DNA of 64,000 nucleotides, from assembly GCA_964058805.1 (NCBI GenBank), contig CAXKVV010000043.1:434001-498000 (forward strand), written 5' to 3'. The notes under the pieces are model-generated. The model made no database searches and was not told the DNA's origin. It saw only the letters and a program-made list of their open reading frames with translations. The translations under genes were made by a program, and so were the position numbers. The stretch is from Schoenoplectus triqueter. Lineage: Eukaryota; Streptophyta; Magnoliopsida; Poales; Cyperaceae. Within the stretch, counting starts at the first letter, position 1. Each line of letters starts with the position of its first letter. Below, piece by piece: positions 22,694 through 33,520 of the stretch.

Positions 22694-24078
22694 CTCCAAC
22701 TTTTGGTCAACAGCACAAACCCGTACAAGTGCTTCAGTACCGTCTGTACAAAGTATCGTCTCACAACGGATAGCAATCATTGATTTTGAGTCCATTTTTT
22801 CAGGTAATTTTCCCAGTTGAACGAATTCCCACCCCTACACACACAAAAGGAATCATGTTTATTAGCAACAAAAATTAACACCTTTTCTGAATTTTAGAAT
22901 ACAAAAAACACAAAAAACTGAAACCATATAAGCCAGCGACCAATTAAGAGAGTGAGAGAGAGAAGAACCTCCTTATAAGATGGAAAAACATAATTCCTTG
23001 TGTACTCTGGGTGCTGCTCTGTCAAACTGACCAACCTCTACATTTCCAAAGTAATTATTCATTCAAAAATACAAGTCACTTTTCATAAAGTAAAAAGCTA
23101 TCATACACCTAACAAGTTGTAGCCAAAAAGTAAAAATGTTCTCATAGTTTTGTTATAACCTATATGACAGCCAAAGTTTGGTCTTATATGTGTGTCATTC
23201 TTCATATGTACCAACACCAGGCTATACAGTACTGAGTTTTAAGGCTGAATCTGAAGTAGAATCGGATCATGAAAAAAAAAAAAAAAAAAACAATAACAAA
23301 CCGTTTAATCCCAAATCATGAAAAAATATAAGAAGTATCAAATATCAATTATTACAATGTGGGGACTCTCCGGAGTAGGAGACTCATTGAAATGCAGAAA
23401 CATTTTACGTTCATGGGATCTTTTTATGATCTTCTCAAAATACTACAGAAGAGCAAACCATAGAAAAAGAGGATTTATCAGACACCAACTGAGATTGCAT
23501 TCAACAAAAAATACTAAAATTTTCTAAAAGTTTGTAATCAAGACAGGCAACCTCTACAGGCTACATATTTAAGAAAACCCAACTCCGGCAAAAAGAAATG
23601 GTAGTAGCAGGTCCAGAAGCGTACACAACTAACTTGGTTGGTTGAGCACCCGCACAATCCATACTTATGCCATTAAACAGACAGAAAGTTTTGCAGAGAG
23701 CATTGTATTGTAATTTGTAAGTACCTTTTGCAAATGCAGAGGGAAGGTACGGAGGAAGGCAACTAAGAACTCAGGGGCTCTTTTAGCAGGGTCGCCAATG
23801 GAGCTTCCCAATTTCTTGTCATGGCGCACCAAATAATCTTTCTAGCCTCCTTCGGAACCATTCAGATTCTGCTTCTGAGTGAATTTCACAATATCCACCA
23901 GAACCTGAGTTTTTTTTTTTAAAAAAAAAGAAAAGAAATATTTGATGAGATTGTGTTTCAATTTCTTCTCTCAGCGCTCACCATGTTGAAATCAGCTCAA
24001 AAAGAGAGGGATAGAGAGGGATAGAGAGAGATAGAGAGAGAGCACCTTCTTGTCGGCACCGTAGATGAGCTTGCCCAT
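22694..24078 (-). pseudogene. SDN-type small RNA degrading nuclease, truncated
   Basis: Four exons resemble plant SDN 3'-5' exonucleases, which trim mature small RNAs. Exon 24078-24046 encodes MGKLIYGADKK. Exon 23904-23725 encodes VLVDIVKFTQKQ and KLGSSIGDPAKRAPEFLVAF. Exon 23037-22969 encodes RLVSLTEQHPEY and YVFPSYKE. Exon 22834-22694 encodes GWEFVQLGKLPEK, MIAIRCETILCTDGTEALVR and AVDQKLE. Between the second and third of these, one family exon was not found. Three defects are visible. A TAG replaces the Trp of the GGWK motif. The first catalytic Asp of the DEDD site (family DCE) is Arg (IRCE). Everything after the donor at 22693 is lost to the Copia insertion. All remaining junctions keep frame. 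Family assignment is strong; activity is not possible. Confidence 0.8.
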
Positions 24079-24302
24079 TGTGACTGGAGTCCGGTCCCCG
24101 TTTAAATTCTCTGGTCTGGTTGCTTTTGCTTGGTGGCGGCAAGCGCGCTACAGTTTGGGTTTTTGAACAGAACTCAGAACTTAGAAGGCGGCTGAAATGC
24201 TTTCTAATCTTTGGGTTTTACTTTTTATTAAATATTAAATCAGCATAACACATTTAATTAACTGGAGAGGAGAAGAGAAGAGAAGAGAAGACGCCATTTG
24301 GC

Positions 24303-24366
24303 ACTTGCTCGTGCTTGATGCTGCTGCTGCCGCTTCTTCGAGTTCGGCTTGGGGCATCTCGAGGTT
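24303..24366 (-). repeat. Captured piece of the Copia 3' region
   Basis: CTCGTGCTTGATGCTGCTGC and CTTGGGGCATCTCGAGG match 19272-19325 of the Copia element with few differences. It directly abuts the BUB1-like fragment, so this patch is a chimera of displaced pieces. Confidence 0.6.
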
Positions 24367-25534
24367 TTCTGAAGAACCAAAAGTAGAGAATGCATGCCAT
24401 CATGGCCTGGTGGACCCCACCATGAATTTGAGAGAAGCAATGGATGAAATAAATGATATATTTTAGATGATAGCAGTTTTTCTATCTTATCAGATGATGT
24501 ACTGGAAAATAACACAAACCCAACCCATAAACCAAATAACTTTTCAGATAGCAGCTTTTTCTATTTACCAGATGATGAACTGGAAGAGAACACAAACCCA
24601 ACCAGTAAACCAAACAACATTTTGAAGGGCGGGAACTCAAAAAAAGGTAAAAGTAGTTTTGGTGACGAACCAATTAACAGTTCTGGGTCTGCTAACCCAG
24701 CAACTGAAGTCAAATCAAACCCAACCTGTAAAAAAGTTGAGGAGGGATGAAGCTGTGATGGTTTGTTTGAACTAGGGTATTGAAGACGGTCCGGTCCGGT
24801 CCAAACCCGGACGGTCCACGGTCCCACACGGTCCACGGTCCACGGTCTCGCACGGTCCAAACGGTCCGGTCCAAGGCGGTCCAAATTCGAAAAAACCAAA
24901 CCCGTCCCACCGTTGGCCCCCGGGGGCCGGACCCCCACGGGACGGTCCGGTCCGGTCCAATTTTTTATTTTTTTATAAATCGAAAAAAATAATAATTTAT
25001 CATATTTTTTAATAATAATTTCTAACTAATTCGAATTATTATTTTTAATTGTTTAAAAATCTAATAGTACTAAAAAATTAAAAAAATTGTAAAAAATAAA
25101 ATTTCAGAAAATTATAAAAAAATAATAAAAGTTGAAAAATAAATTTATTAATTTTTAAATAATCATTTTCATCAAATTAATTATGTATTTTTGAATAATT
25201 ATTATTTTTGAATAATTTAAAAATCAAATAATACAAAAAAATACTCACGGTCCGGTCCGGGACGGTCCGGTCCACGGTCCCGCACGGTCCACGGTCCGGT
25301 CCGGTCCGGTCCACGGTCCGGCACGGGACGGGTCGGCACGGTCCATTTTCGGGTGAAGGGAGGACCGACCCACCGTTGGACCGGACCGTGGCCGGGCACG
25401 GTCCGGTCCACGGTCCGGTCCGGTCCGGGACGGGTCGGACCGTGCGGTCCATTTCAAATCTCTAGTTTGAACCAACATTTTTCACTCGGCAAGCCATGGA
25501 TGACATCAATGAGATGTACTGGAAAGGAAATTGA
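24367..25534 (+). pseudogene. BUB1/BUBR1-family gene fragment, interrupted
   Basis: Plus-strand coding remnant. 24367-24460 encodes VENACHHGLVDPT followed by NLREAMDEINDIF, a hallmark of plant BUB1-family spindle-checkpoint proteins. It is followed by acidic DDSSFSILSDD and DDELEENTNPTSKP stretches and, after the hAT-like insertion, PTFFTRQAMDDINEMY. Removing the insertion and one 8-bp duplication restores continuity GLFEPTFF. Stops occur at about 24755 and 25532, no kinase domain or start is present, and the left border touches a Copia scrap. This is a displaced internal fragment, not a gene. Confidence 0.6.
24773..25464. mobile_element. hAT-like non-autonomous element, copy 1
   Basis: A 692-bp element with termini TAGGGTATTGAA and (reverse complement) TAGAGATTTGAA. 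It is flanked by the perfect 8-bp duplication GTTTGAAC (24765-24772 and 25465-25472), the hAT hallmark. Both subterminal regions (24786-24960 and 25245-25450) are GC-rich arrays of CGGTCC / GGTCCGGTCC / CACGGTCC units; the core is very AT-rich. There is no transposase. The long frames with DRTGP repeats are artefacts of the array. Confidence 0.85.
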
Positions 25535-25652
25535 TTTCTGAGGCGCAACTTAATATAAAGCAAACCCTGTTTTCTTTATCCAATATTTTGAAGAAAGGGA
25601 TATTGATTGTTGTTCACTAGTTATGTGGTTTCTGCCTCTCAGTTTATGCCAG

Positions 25653-26969
25653 CACTAAAAGATCACTTCAACAGATTTTGAATTTAATAACGGATTTTAA
25701 AACCCTTTAACAATGGTGAACCGTTATTGAAGGAGGTGTTAGAAAAATATAAACAATCGTTGTTAAAAACGCGCTATTAAAACCGTTTTTAAAAGACATT
25801 TAACAATGATTCTTAACTAATAATTATTATTAAAGATCCTTTAACAATGATAAAAATCATTGTTAAAGGGTTCATTAGCAAAGATTAAATTAAAAATATA
25901 TATATATTAAAAAGTACTTTTAGCAACGGTTTTTAACTAATAACCATTGCTAAAAGACCCTTTAACAACGATTATTAGTTAAAAAATCATTGTAAAAGGT
26001 ATTTTTTGTAATTTAACTGTCTTTAAAAGGTGCAAGTCAAATTGATATTGAGTCGTATTGATTAACAGTAAACAATAAATATGAAACCGTATTGATTAGA
26101 TAAGAATAAATATTGTTCATTCAATAATTAATATGAAATAAATATAATTATTCATGAAATGAAAAAATCTTTACTCAAAAAATATATACATCTTGCTCAT
26201 ACAATAATATGAAAATCTATACAATTTCTAAGGAAAAAAAAACAGAAAAAAAGCTTCAAATGTGTTTTTGAGGTTGAAGATGAGGATTTTTGGTCTTGAA
26301 AATGGCGGTAACAATGTAAGACGTTAGCCTATATATCTCGTCGTTAGCTTTCAGTGACCGCGTAGAATGCCTCAATCGGAGTTTCCTATCAAAAGTTATG
26401 GCCGTTTGAAGTTGAGATGGTCGGATTTCAGTTTTTATTTCTTTTGTCTCTCTTCTCTCTTTTTTTCTTTCTTCTTTCTCTCTATCCTCTCTCTTTTTAT
26501 ATATGAAAATAGATGAAAATGGGGTGGTAATCCGTAGAATTTTAGTTTTTAAATTTTTATTTTTAGAACATTGGATTGAGATTAACGAACGATGAGATGT
26601 GCAATCCGTAGGAGCAAATATTATTGGTGAGAGCAAAAAAACAACTGTCAGAGCAAATGTCAGATCCAAAAAAGCAACAAAAATATTTAGCAACGGTTCC
26701 TTGTTGCTAAACACACAATTTAACAATGGTTTCAAGCATAGAACCGTTGTTAAAGATAGTCTTTAACAACAGTTTCTTAAAGGAACCGTTGCTAAATGAT
26801 TCTGCTGTTTTTTAGAGTTATGGGAGTATTTTAACAATATTTTTTTTATTATAAACCGTTGTTGAAAAGTTGTCAATATTACAATGATATCACTGAGTTA
26901 TTTTAACAACATATTTAATATATAATCGTGGTTAAATGAGTATTGTCTAAGTTGATTTTTATTGTAGTG
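25653..26969. mobile_element. CACTA-like non-autonomous element
   Basis: It begins CACTAAAAGATCA and ends TTTTATTGTAGTG, i.e. CACTACAATAAAA inverted. Both ends hold many direct and inverted copies of a unit like AACAATGGTTT / AACCGTTGTTAAAG, typical of CACTA subterminal repeats. The interior has no transposase. The 3-bp flanks do not match, so it is old or wrongly bounded. Confidence 0.5.
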
Positions 26970-27543
26970 GATAAGTGTGGTTTGAGGAAATGCGGCTTTA
27001 TGTTATGTCAAGAGTTTTGAGATGTTTGCTTGTAAGAATTGTTTGTTGATGTTGCTTTACCTTTTAAAAGCGTCAATATTACTTCTTTTGTTCAACAAGA
27101 TTTACTGACTAGCTAATAGGTTAGATATTTTCATCTTACCAATGGTACTAACATATATGTCATCTTTTTTTTTTTCTTTTTGTTGGCTTCTGGGTCTAGA
27201 CGTCCAGTGTGCGGAGCGGGTAATGATCCAACGAGTGCATTTCTGAACTATACTCGAAACTTCACAACCGGCAAGAATAAATAATATAGCAAAATAATAT
27301 GTTTCTCAATTTAACAAAATGCACACAAAGCATCACCAAAAAACAAAATGTACACAAAAGTGATCCATAGTGCTCTTTTCAGATACTCTTTAAAAGCTAA
27401 TACAATACATCCATGTTATGTACAACTTACCATTATGAAGTAAAATACAACTCGAAGTACTGAAACCCCCCAGAAAAATAAAGGAAAAAAAGAGTGAAAA
27501 ACGAACATCCAAAAAGTTGCACGCCAATGATTTCATGTTTTCT

Positions 27544-29038
27544 CTAGCTACCTTCGGTAGATACAATCTCAAGTTCAGCCCACCATAATGGTGAATCTCT
27601 TGGTATCGCCACCATTTGTGAAACCCCAGAAATCTCCTTCATTTTTTTTGCCACCTCAGCCACACTAGGCCTTTCCTCCGTATTAGGATTTATACAAGCT
27701 TTAATCACCTCACATAAGCCCATCAAAAGCTCCTCAGATACAGATCCATCAAGTGTCGGGTCTACCATACCCATCAGCGACCTCTTACCCGATAGGTAGC
27801 TTGAAGCCCATAATACCAACAAGCCAGTATCCTCAGAAAATGGCAACCTACCTGAAATAAGCTCCAATAGTAGGATAGCATACTTATAAACTACAGGCTC
27901 TTCTTCATCCAAGCCATTTGCATCATTTGCAACAAAAGGGTCTTTCTTGGAATCAATTTGAAACCCGATATCAGAAACCTTAGCAGCATAATCTTCAGAG
28001 AGGTAGATAGTGGATGAATTTAGGGCTTTTAACCTTGTAGGTGGATCAATAGTCTCTAGGTACTGTAGACAGTATATTACACCCATGGCTATACGTAGAC
28101 GTGCAGACCAATCTAATTGTTCAGCTTCTTTAACTGCAACAAACGGAAAAGTAAAATTTTATTTTTTCATTCAAAGACAAGTAAAAGCATTTTTTAATAA
28201 GTCCTGTACATACAAGTGAATTTATCTTTTGGAACAATTACATCTATGCCCCTACAACAATAGAAATACTGTACCAAGTACCAACAATCTACAGAAGAAG
28301 TCAGACACAAAGCCCTGTTTTCCTACTCAGTAGTAGCAAAAAAAAAGGAATACCATGGTAAAATGGAAAAGTTAGGTGTATAAATACATTAGTCTAAACT
28401 TTCTTGGAATATGCATGATATTTGGGGGAGCATACATAAAATTTCCCATAGTAAAAATTTCTAAAAAATATATAAATTCATATCCAACTAGATTTTCATA
28501 TGGAAATCATTTTGAGCAGTTTAGATCGTCCTCTTTTATTTTGAAAATGAAGTGATCCATAGCATGAGACCGATCCGTACTATGCATAGCACCATAGCCC
28601 AACTATATATATATATAGAGAGAGAGATGTGTTATGGTGCTTTGCAAAGCAAAAAACCCATATTGTTTTGAGGCGAGATTTTATATTCCGAGATCTCAAA
28701 TGGTCAATCTAAGTTGCTCAATAATTTCTTCATATTAAAATCTTATGGGATATTAAATTTCATGATTTTTTGAGCTTTATAGCTATTTTTTAAATTATTT
28801 TTAAAAACAGCCCTGAAATAGGCTATTTTCTTATGTTAAACAATGCTGATTTTAAAAATAATTTAAAAAATAGCTAGAAAGCTCAAAAAATCATGAAATT
28901 TAATATTCCATAATTTTGACATGAAAACATTATTGAGCAATTTAGATTGATCATTTGAGACCTTGGGATATTAAATCTCACCCCAAAGCAATATGGGTTT
29001 TTTGCTTTGCAAAACACCATAACACATCTCAATATATA

Positions 29039-29085
<47 letters not shown>

Positions 29086-32000
29086 ATAGAGAGAGAGCTT
29101 ACTGTGCAAGTGCTCAAAAAGGGTACCATTAGGGGCATATTCAACCACTAACATCCGCGTAAAAGGATCATCAACCTTGCAGTATCCCAACAGATTCATG
29201 AAGTTTTTATGGCTTATTTTTGATAAAATGGATACCTACATCACAAAGAAATTAGAGATGAAAATTCAAATTTAGAACCCTATATGTAATTGCTAAATTA
29301 TGATTACATTATAGCATGAAACTTTGTGCTCATGCCTTTTCAGCCATCGAAACAAGGGGCTAAAAAAAAGAAATGACTAATTAAATATTACCTTGCATTT
29401 AAATTGATTTTCAGATATGTCAGGCCACTCGGCTGCTGCTGTGGCTAGGGTAGAAACAACAGCAATCTCAGACCCATTGGATAGCGTCCCTTTGTAGATA
29501 GTGTAATCAGATGAAGTTAATATAATGTTGCTAAAACCTTCACATGCTGTCTCCAGCTCAGCTCGTCCCAGTGAAGATACACCTGAAACAGAACAATCAC
29601 CTGGCTTTCCTTCATGTCCTCATACAAACCTTAAAAGCTCACATACATATATTTCTAACCATTCAGGATGACAATTTTTAAACCAAAACTCAAGTTGGGT
29701 ATCATATGGAAAAATATAATAACATTAGTATGCATATTTATTTTCTTAATGAAAAACTTAGCTTTTAACTTGCACACCCTCAGATTGATTGATTGTTTGC
29801 ACACTTATTAAAATTAATGCTCAAGCAAGCTACGATGTCAGTCAAAAACCATACAAGAGCAACACACTAGAGAAGAAAAGTTCAAGCAAAGTAGATCTTT
29901 TATATCTCAGGGAGGACCCAAGAAAGTTAAATATCCATCATGCTGACCTCCACATAATAATTTTCCTAAACTTGAATGGAAGATGTTTTGCATGTACAAG
30001 CTCAATAGAGTACACTCACCTCCCTATCCAATAGTCATAAAAATGATAGTGAAGTTTATGACATTTCAAAGGTGGGAATGTAAAACAGACCTGTTATCAA
30101 GGCTTTGCTGATGGGCCCACTCAACCCAGTTGCCCACGGCACGATATTGACCTTCTTACCCTTGAACAAAAACATATACACAGCCAATAAGACTGCTATA
30201 ATAAATCCTCCACCAAATGCAAGTCCCAAAATAAGGGGAGTTTTATGCTTCCATTTCTTCTTGCCTGCGGTAATTGGAGGTGGGGTTGGCTCTTCAATTT
30301 CTGGTGAATCTGACTGTGGAGGAGACAGAGAGGGAGAAGAAGAAATAGAGGGAGTGGGAGATGGAGATGGAGATGAAGATGGAGATGGAGATGGAGATGG
30401 AGATGGAGAAAGGAAGGGAGAGGGACTTGGCTCTTCAACTGCTTTGCGTCTAAACAAGGACAGTAGCCGCCTCCTTACTGTGTTGTTCTCTGAAGACCTG
30501 AAATATATTGGGTTTGAAATCTTTAACAGATGCCTAATTGATGCACTTTATAGTCTGTCTACGTCTTTAGGGGATAGTTGACTATACCTTCTGTCTGACA
30601 TTTCAAAATCATCTTCCTCTATGACTTCAGATATGACAGCAAGTTCATGCAATTTCGGAGACAATTCACCAGAAACCATATTTCCATTTATTAATCTGAA
30701 AATTGGCAACATTAGATGTTGTTGTTATTATAAATAAACAAGTACAATATTTTTCAAGCAGTAAGGGAGTATATCAAACACTTACAATAATTTTAGTGAA
30801 AAAATGTTATCAAGGTCTGATGGAAGGGTCCCACTGAGGCTGTTGTTTCTCAAATCCAATACCACCAACTGCTTCAATTCTCCAATCTCTCTTGGTATGA
30901 CCCCGTAAAAGGAATTGTTACTCAGATCACTACAATTAAAAAGAAAAAAAACAAAAGGCATCAAACACAAAGGCGTTAAAACAAAATAATACAGATTTTA
31001 TTTTCTAACAGTCTTTACCGGCCAGCTGTTTTGGATACTGTACCAACAGGGTTATGGGAATACAAACTATCCCAGATAGGTTCATCAACTCAACTCAAGG
31101 AGATAACAATACAAGAAACAAACATCCTTTTCAGGTCTTGCTAGAGGAATAACTCTAGCTGTTTTACATGACAGGAGCACAAATAAGGAATCAAGAAATA
31201 TGACCCTTATACAGAATTATACGTCAGTTCTTAGTTTTTTATTATATGGGGTTGAACTAAAGAAGGCTCAGATAATTTTGGCCAAGTAACAAGATTACCA
31301 AAAAACTAAAGGGGCGAAATTGGGATTTAGAAAAACCAAAAAAAAAAAAAAGAATGCCGAATGCTTACATAATTCTCAAATGGTTGAGGTTTCCAATTTT
31401 GGAAGAGATCATTCCTTTCAGAGCAAGATCTGGTAAGTTCCTAGCACAAAATTCTTCAAAATTTTAACAAGATAATAGGACATTAACATGTAAAATAAGT
31501 AAAATTTCGTAGAGGAATTATTAGAAAGCAAAAGGATAAAATGCACTAGAATCCATTTACAAGAAAAAAGTACAAGCACAAAGCTGAAAACAAAAGCACT
31601 TATCCAATCATGCACTTATGGTACCCAGAAAAAGAAAAAAAAAATACCAATAGAAGCACCTCATGTAACTAGTACTATAAACCCAGTGAAATATTCTTTT
31701 TTTTAATCGTTTTTGTTAGAAAATAAAGACACAAAGTGCAATTATTAAAACAATTCGAAATAGAAGCTTTCTCATAATTTGATAAAAAAAAAACAAATTA
31801 AAAACTTGAACTATAGAGAAAGATTTGAGCGAAGGAGGGATATCGTCAAAGAACTTACAGAGCTACAACTCTCAAATCGTCAGAACAAACAACACCAGAC
31901 CAAGAGCAATGATGGAGAGCTCCATTTTCTCCCCAATTTGATAAAGCACCGTATGGATCATTCTCTATCCCTTCTCTGAAAGCCAAGAGAACACTTCCTG

Positions 32001-32203
32001 TTGATTATATCAGAAAAAAGAAACACAAAATGAAATTCAGGGAAGAACTGATCAATCCATTGTTTGAAAATCTTTCAAAGAATGATATTGTTAATGGTAA
32101 ATTCCATACCTTCAGAATTGAATGCTGCACCAAACTGAAATCTGTCAATAACTAAAGAGACCAACAAGAGCAAGCCAACTAATTGAACGCTTAAACTTTC
32201 CAT
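27544..32203 (-). CDS. LRR receptor-like pseudokinase (MRH1/MALE DISCOVERER type)
   Basis: Complete 9-exon gene. Exons: 32203-32110, 31997-31859, 31440-31369, 30929-30786, 30695-30588, 30497-30091, 29582-29392, 29235-29103, 28133-27544. They total 1878 nt, 625 aa. A signal peptide (residues 1-~28) is followed by an LRR N-cap (WGENGALHHCSWSGVVC) and about three LRRs in 72-nt exon units. Then come a Ser-Pro-rich stalk (~207-255), a membrane helix (~273-297) and a C-terminal kinase-like domain. The kinase looks inactive: the VAIK lysine region reads AVVST, the HRD region reads TRLKALNSS, and DFG is DIG. This fits the plant subfamily that includes MRH1 (root hairs) and MDIS pollen-tube receptors for LURE peptides, acting at the plasma membrane with active partners. 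No lesion was seen. Confidence 0.92.
28624..29030. mobile_element. Long fold-back MITE in intron 8 of the pseudokinase gene
   Basis: The two halves are near-complete reverse complements. GAGATGTGTTATGGTG opens the left arm and the same sequence inverted (CACCATAACACATCTC) closes the right arm. Pairing continues through TTTGCAAAGCAAAAAACCCA to the centre near 28830. It would form a stem of about 190 bp in the pre-mRNA. It is flanked by TA and TG/GA microsatellites. Confidence 0.8.
29036..29096. repeat. TG/TA/GA compound microsatellite
   Basis: (TG)n, (TA)n, (TG)n and (GA)n runs follow one another next to the fold-back element, just upstream of exon 8 in genomic order. Simple-sequence DNA, likely length-variable. 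Confidence 0.8.
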
Positions 32204-32637
32204 CTTTTCACAAAAAAAAAAAAATCAAAAGTAATTTCTTTTCCTTGCTGAAAGGCAGACAAGATGCTAAGAACAAAAATGCTCTAAATTGAAAAAAAAA
32301 AATGTACAAAATGGAGTTGGAATCTTTCAACTGCGAACGCGGAATTAGTCTAACGAAGCGACAATGATTCGATTTGAGATTTGAGGAACGGAATGCTTCG
32401 ATTTCTATGGGACAATAAATGCAACTGAAATGTCTAGTGGGGGTCTACTGATGACCCGCTCCGCTCTCAATTTCTCAGAAGGAGAGGTGGGAGTGTTGGC
32501 TAAGTTAGTAGAGAGAGAGAGGAGAATGGGTCTAATGTAGCTATAGCCTGTAATATTTGTCTGTTTTTGATTGATTCCATGCAAGGCAAGGCAAGGCAAC
32601 GAAAGGGTAGAGAAGACTTTGACCTGGTAGTACCAGT

Positions 32638-33512
32638 TAGAGTATTGAACACGGTCCGGTCCGGGCCGGTCCGGTCCAAACCCGGACGGTCCACGGTCCC
32701 GTACGGTCCACGGTCCCGCACGGTCCGGTCCAAGGCGGTCCAAATTCGAAAAACCCGAACCCGTCCCACCGTTAGCCCCCGGGGGCCGGACCCCCACGGG
32801 ACGGTCCGGGACGGTCCACAGTCCGGTCCGGTCCGGTCCAAATTTTTTTTTTTTTATAAATTAGAAAAAATAATAATTTATCATATTTTTAATAATAATT
32901 TTTAACTAATTCGAATTATTATTTTTAATTGTTTAAAAATCTAATAGTACTAAAAAATTAAAAAATTTGTAAAAAAATAAAATTTCAGAAAATTATAATT
33001 TTGGAAATACAATAATTTTTTTTTATAAACATGCTTAATTAAAAATGAGGTGAGTTATTATATTTTGATGTTATCTAGAACATATTTTTTTACTACACCA
33101 ATAATTATTGTTATTTTTATTTTATTTAAAACTACACATAATAGTTATTATATTTTGATGTTATCTAGAACATTTTTTTTACTACACCAATAATTATTGT
33201 TATTTTTATTTTATTTAAAACTACACATAAAACACTAATTGTTATTTTCATTTTTACACGGTCCGGTCCGGGGGTCCGGTCCGGGACGGTCCGGTCCACG
33301 GTCCCGCACGGTCCACGGTCCGGTCCGGTCCGGTCCACGGGTCGGCACGGGACGGGTCGGCACGGTCCATTTTCGGGTGAAGGAAGAACCGACCCACCGT
33401 TGGACCGGACCGTGATAGGGCACGGTCCGGTCCACGGTCCGGCCACGGTCCGGTCCACGGTCACGGTCCGGTCCGGAACGGGTCGGACCGTCCGGTCCAT
33501 TTCAATACTCTA
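32638..33512. mobile_element. hAT-like non-autonomous element, copy 2
   Basis: An 875-bp relative of the element at 24773. Its termini are perfect 12-bp inverted repeats TAGAGTATTGAA, flanked by the perfect 8-bp duplication GTACCAGT (32630-32637 and 33513-33520). It has the same GC-rich subterminal arrays and the same AT-rich core start, but carries an extra tandem 90-bp duplication. It lies 435 bp upstream of the pseudokinase start codon, in the likely promoter. Confidence 0.88.
33054..33233. repeat. Tandem 90-bp duplication inside hAT-like copy 2
   Basis: The unit starting GTTATTATATTTTGATG at 33054 repeats at 33144 almost unchanged. It is absent from copy 1, so it arose after the copies split or marks a different subfamily. 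Confidence 0.75.
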
Positions 33513-33520
33513 GTACCAGT

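Noticed and set aside
24772..25478. Several open frames on both strands rich in DRTGP, RSGP and similar repeats
   Set aside because: They are produced by the CGGTCC-type DNA array of the hAT-like element. All frames give low-complexity peptides, with no start context or splice support.
26256..26735. 159-aa minus-strand frame rich in K, R and E
   Set aside because: Lies inside the CACTA-like element; charge comes from an AG/CT-rich tract; no recognisable domain.
30105..30581. Plus-strand frame with GDGDGDG repeats
   Set aside because: Antisense shadow of the Ser-Pro stalk of the pseudokinase gene.
32405..33500. Similar repeat-rich frames at the second hAT-like copy
   Set aside because: Same cause: GC-rich subterminal repeats read as protein.
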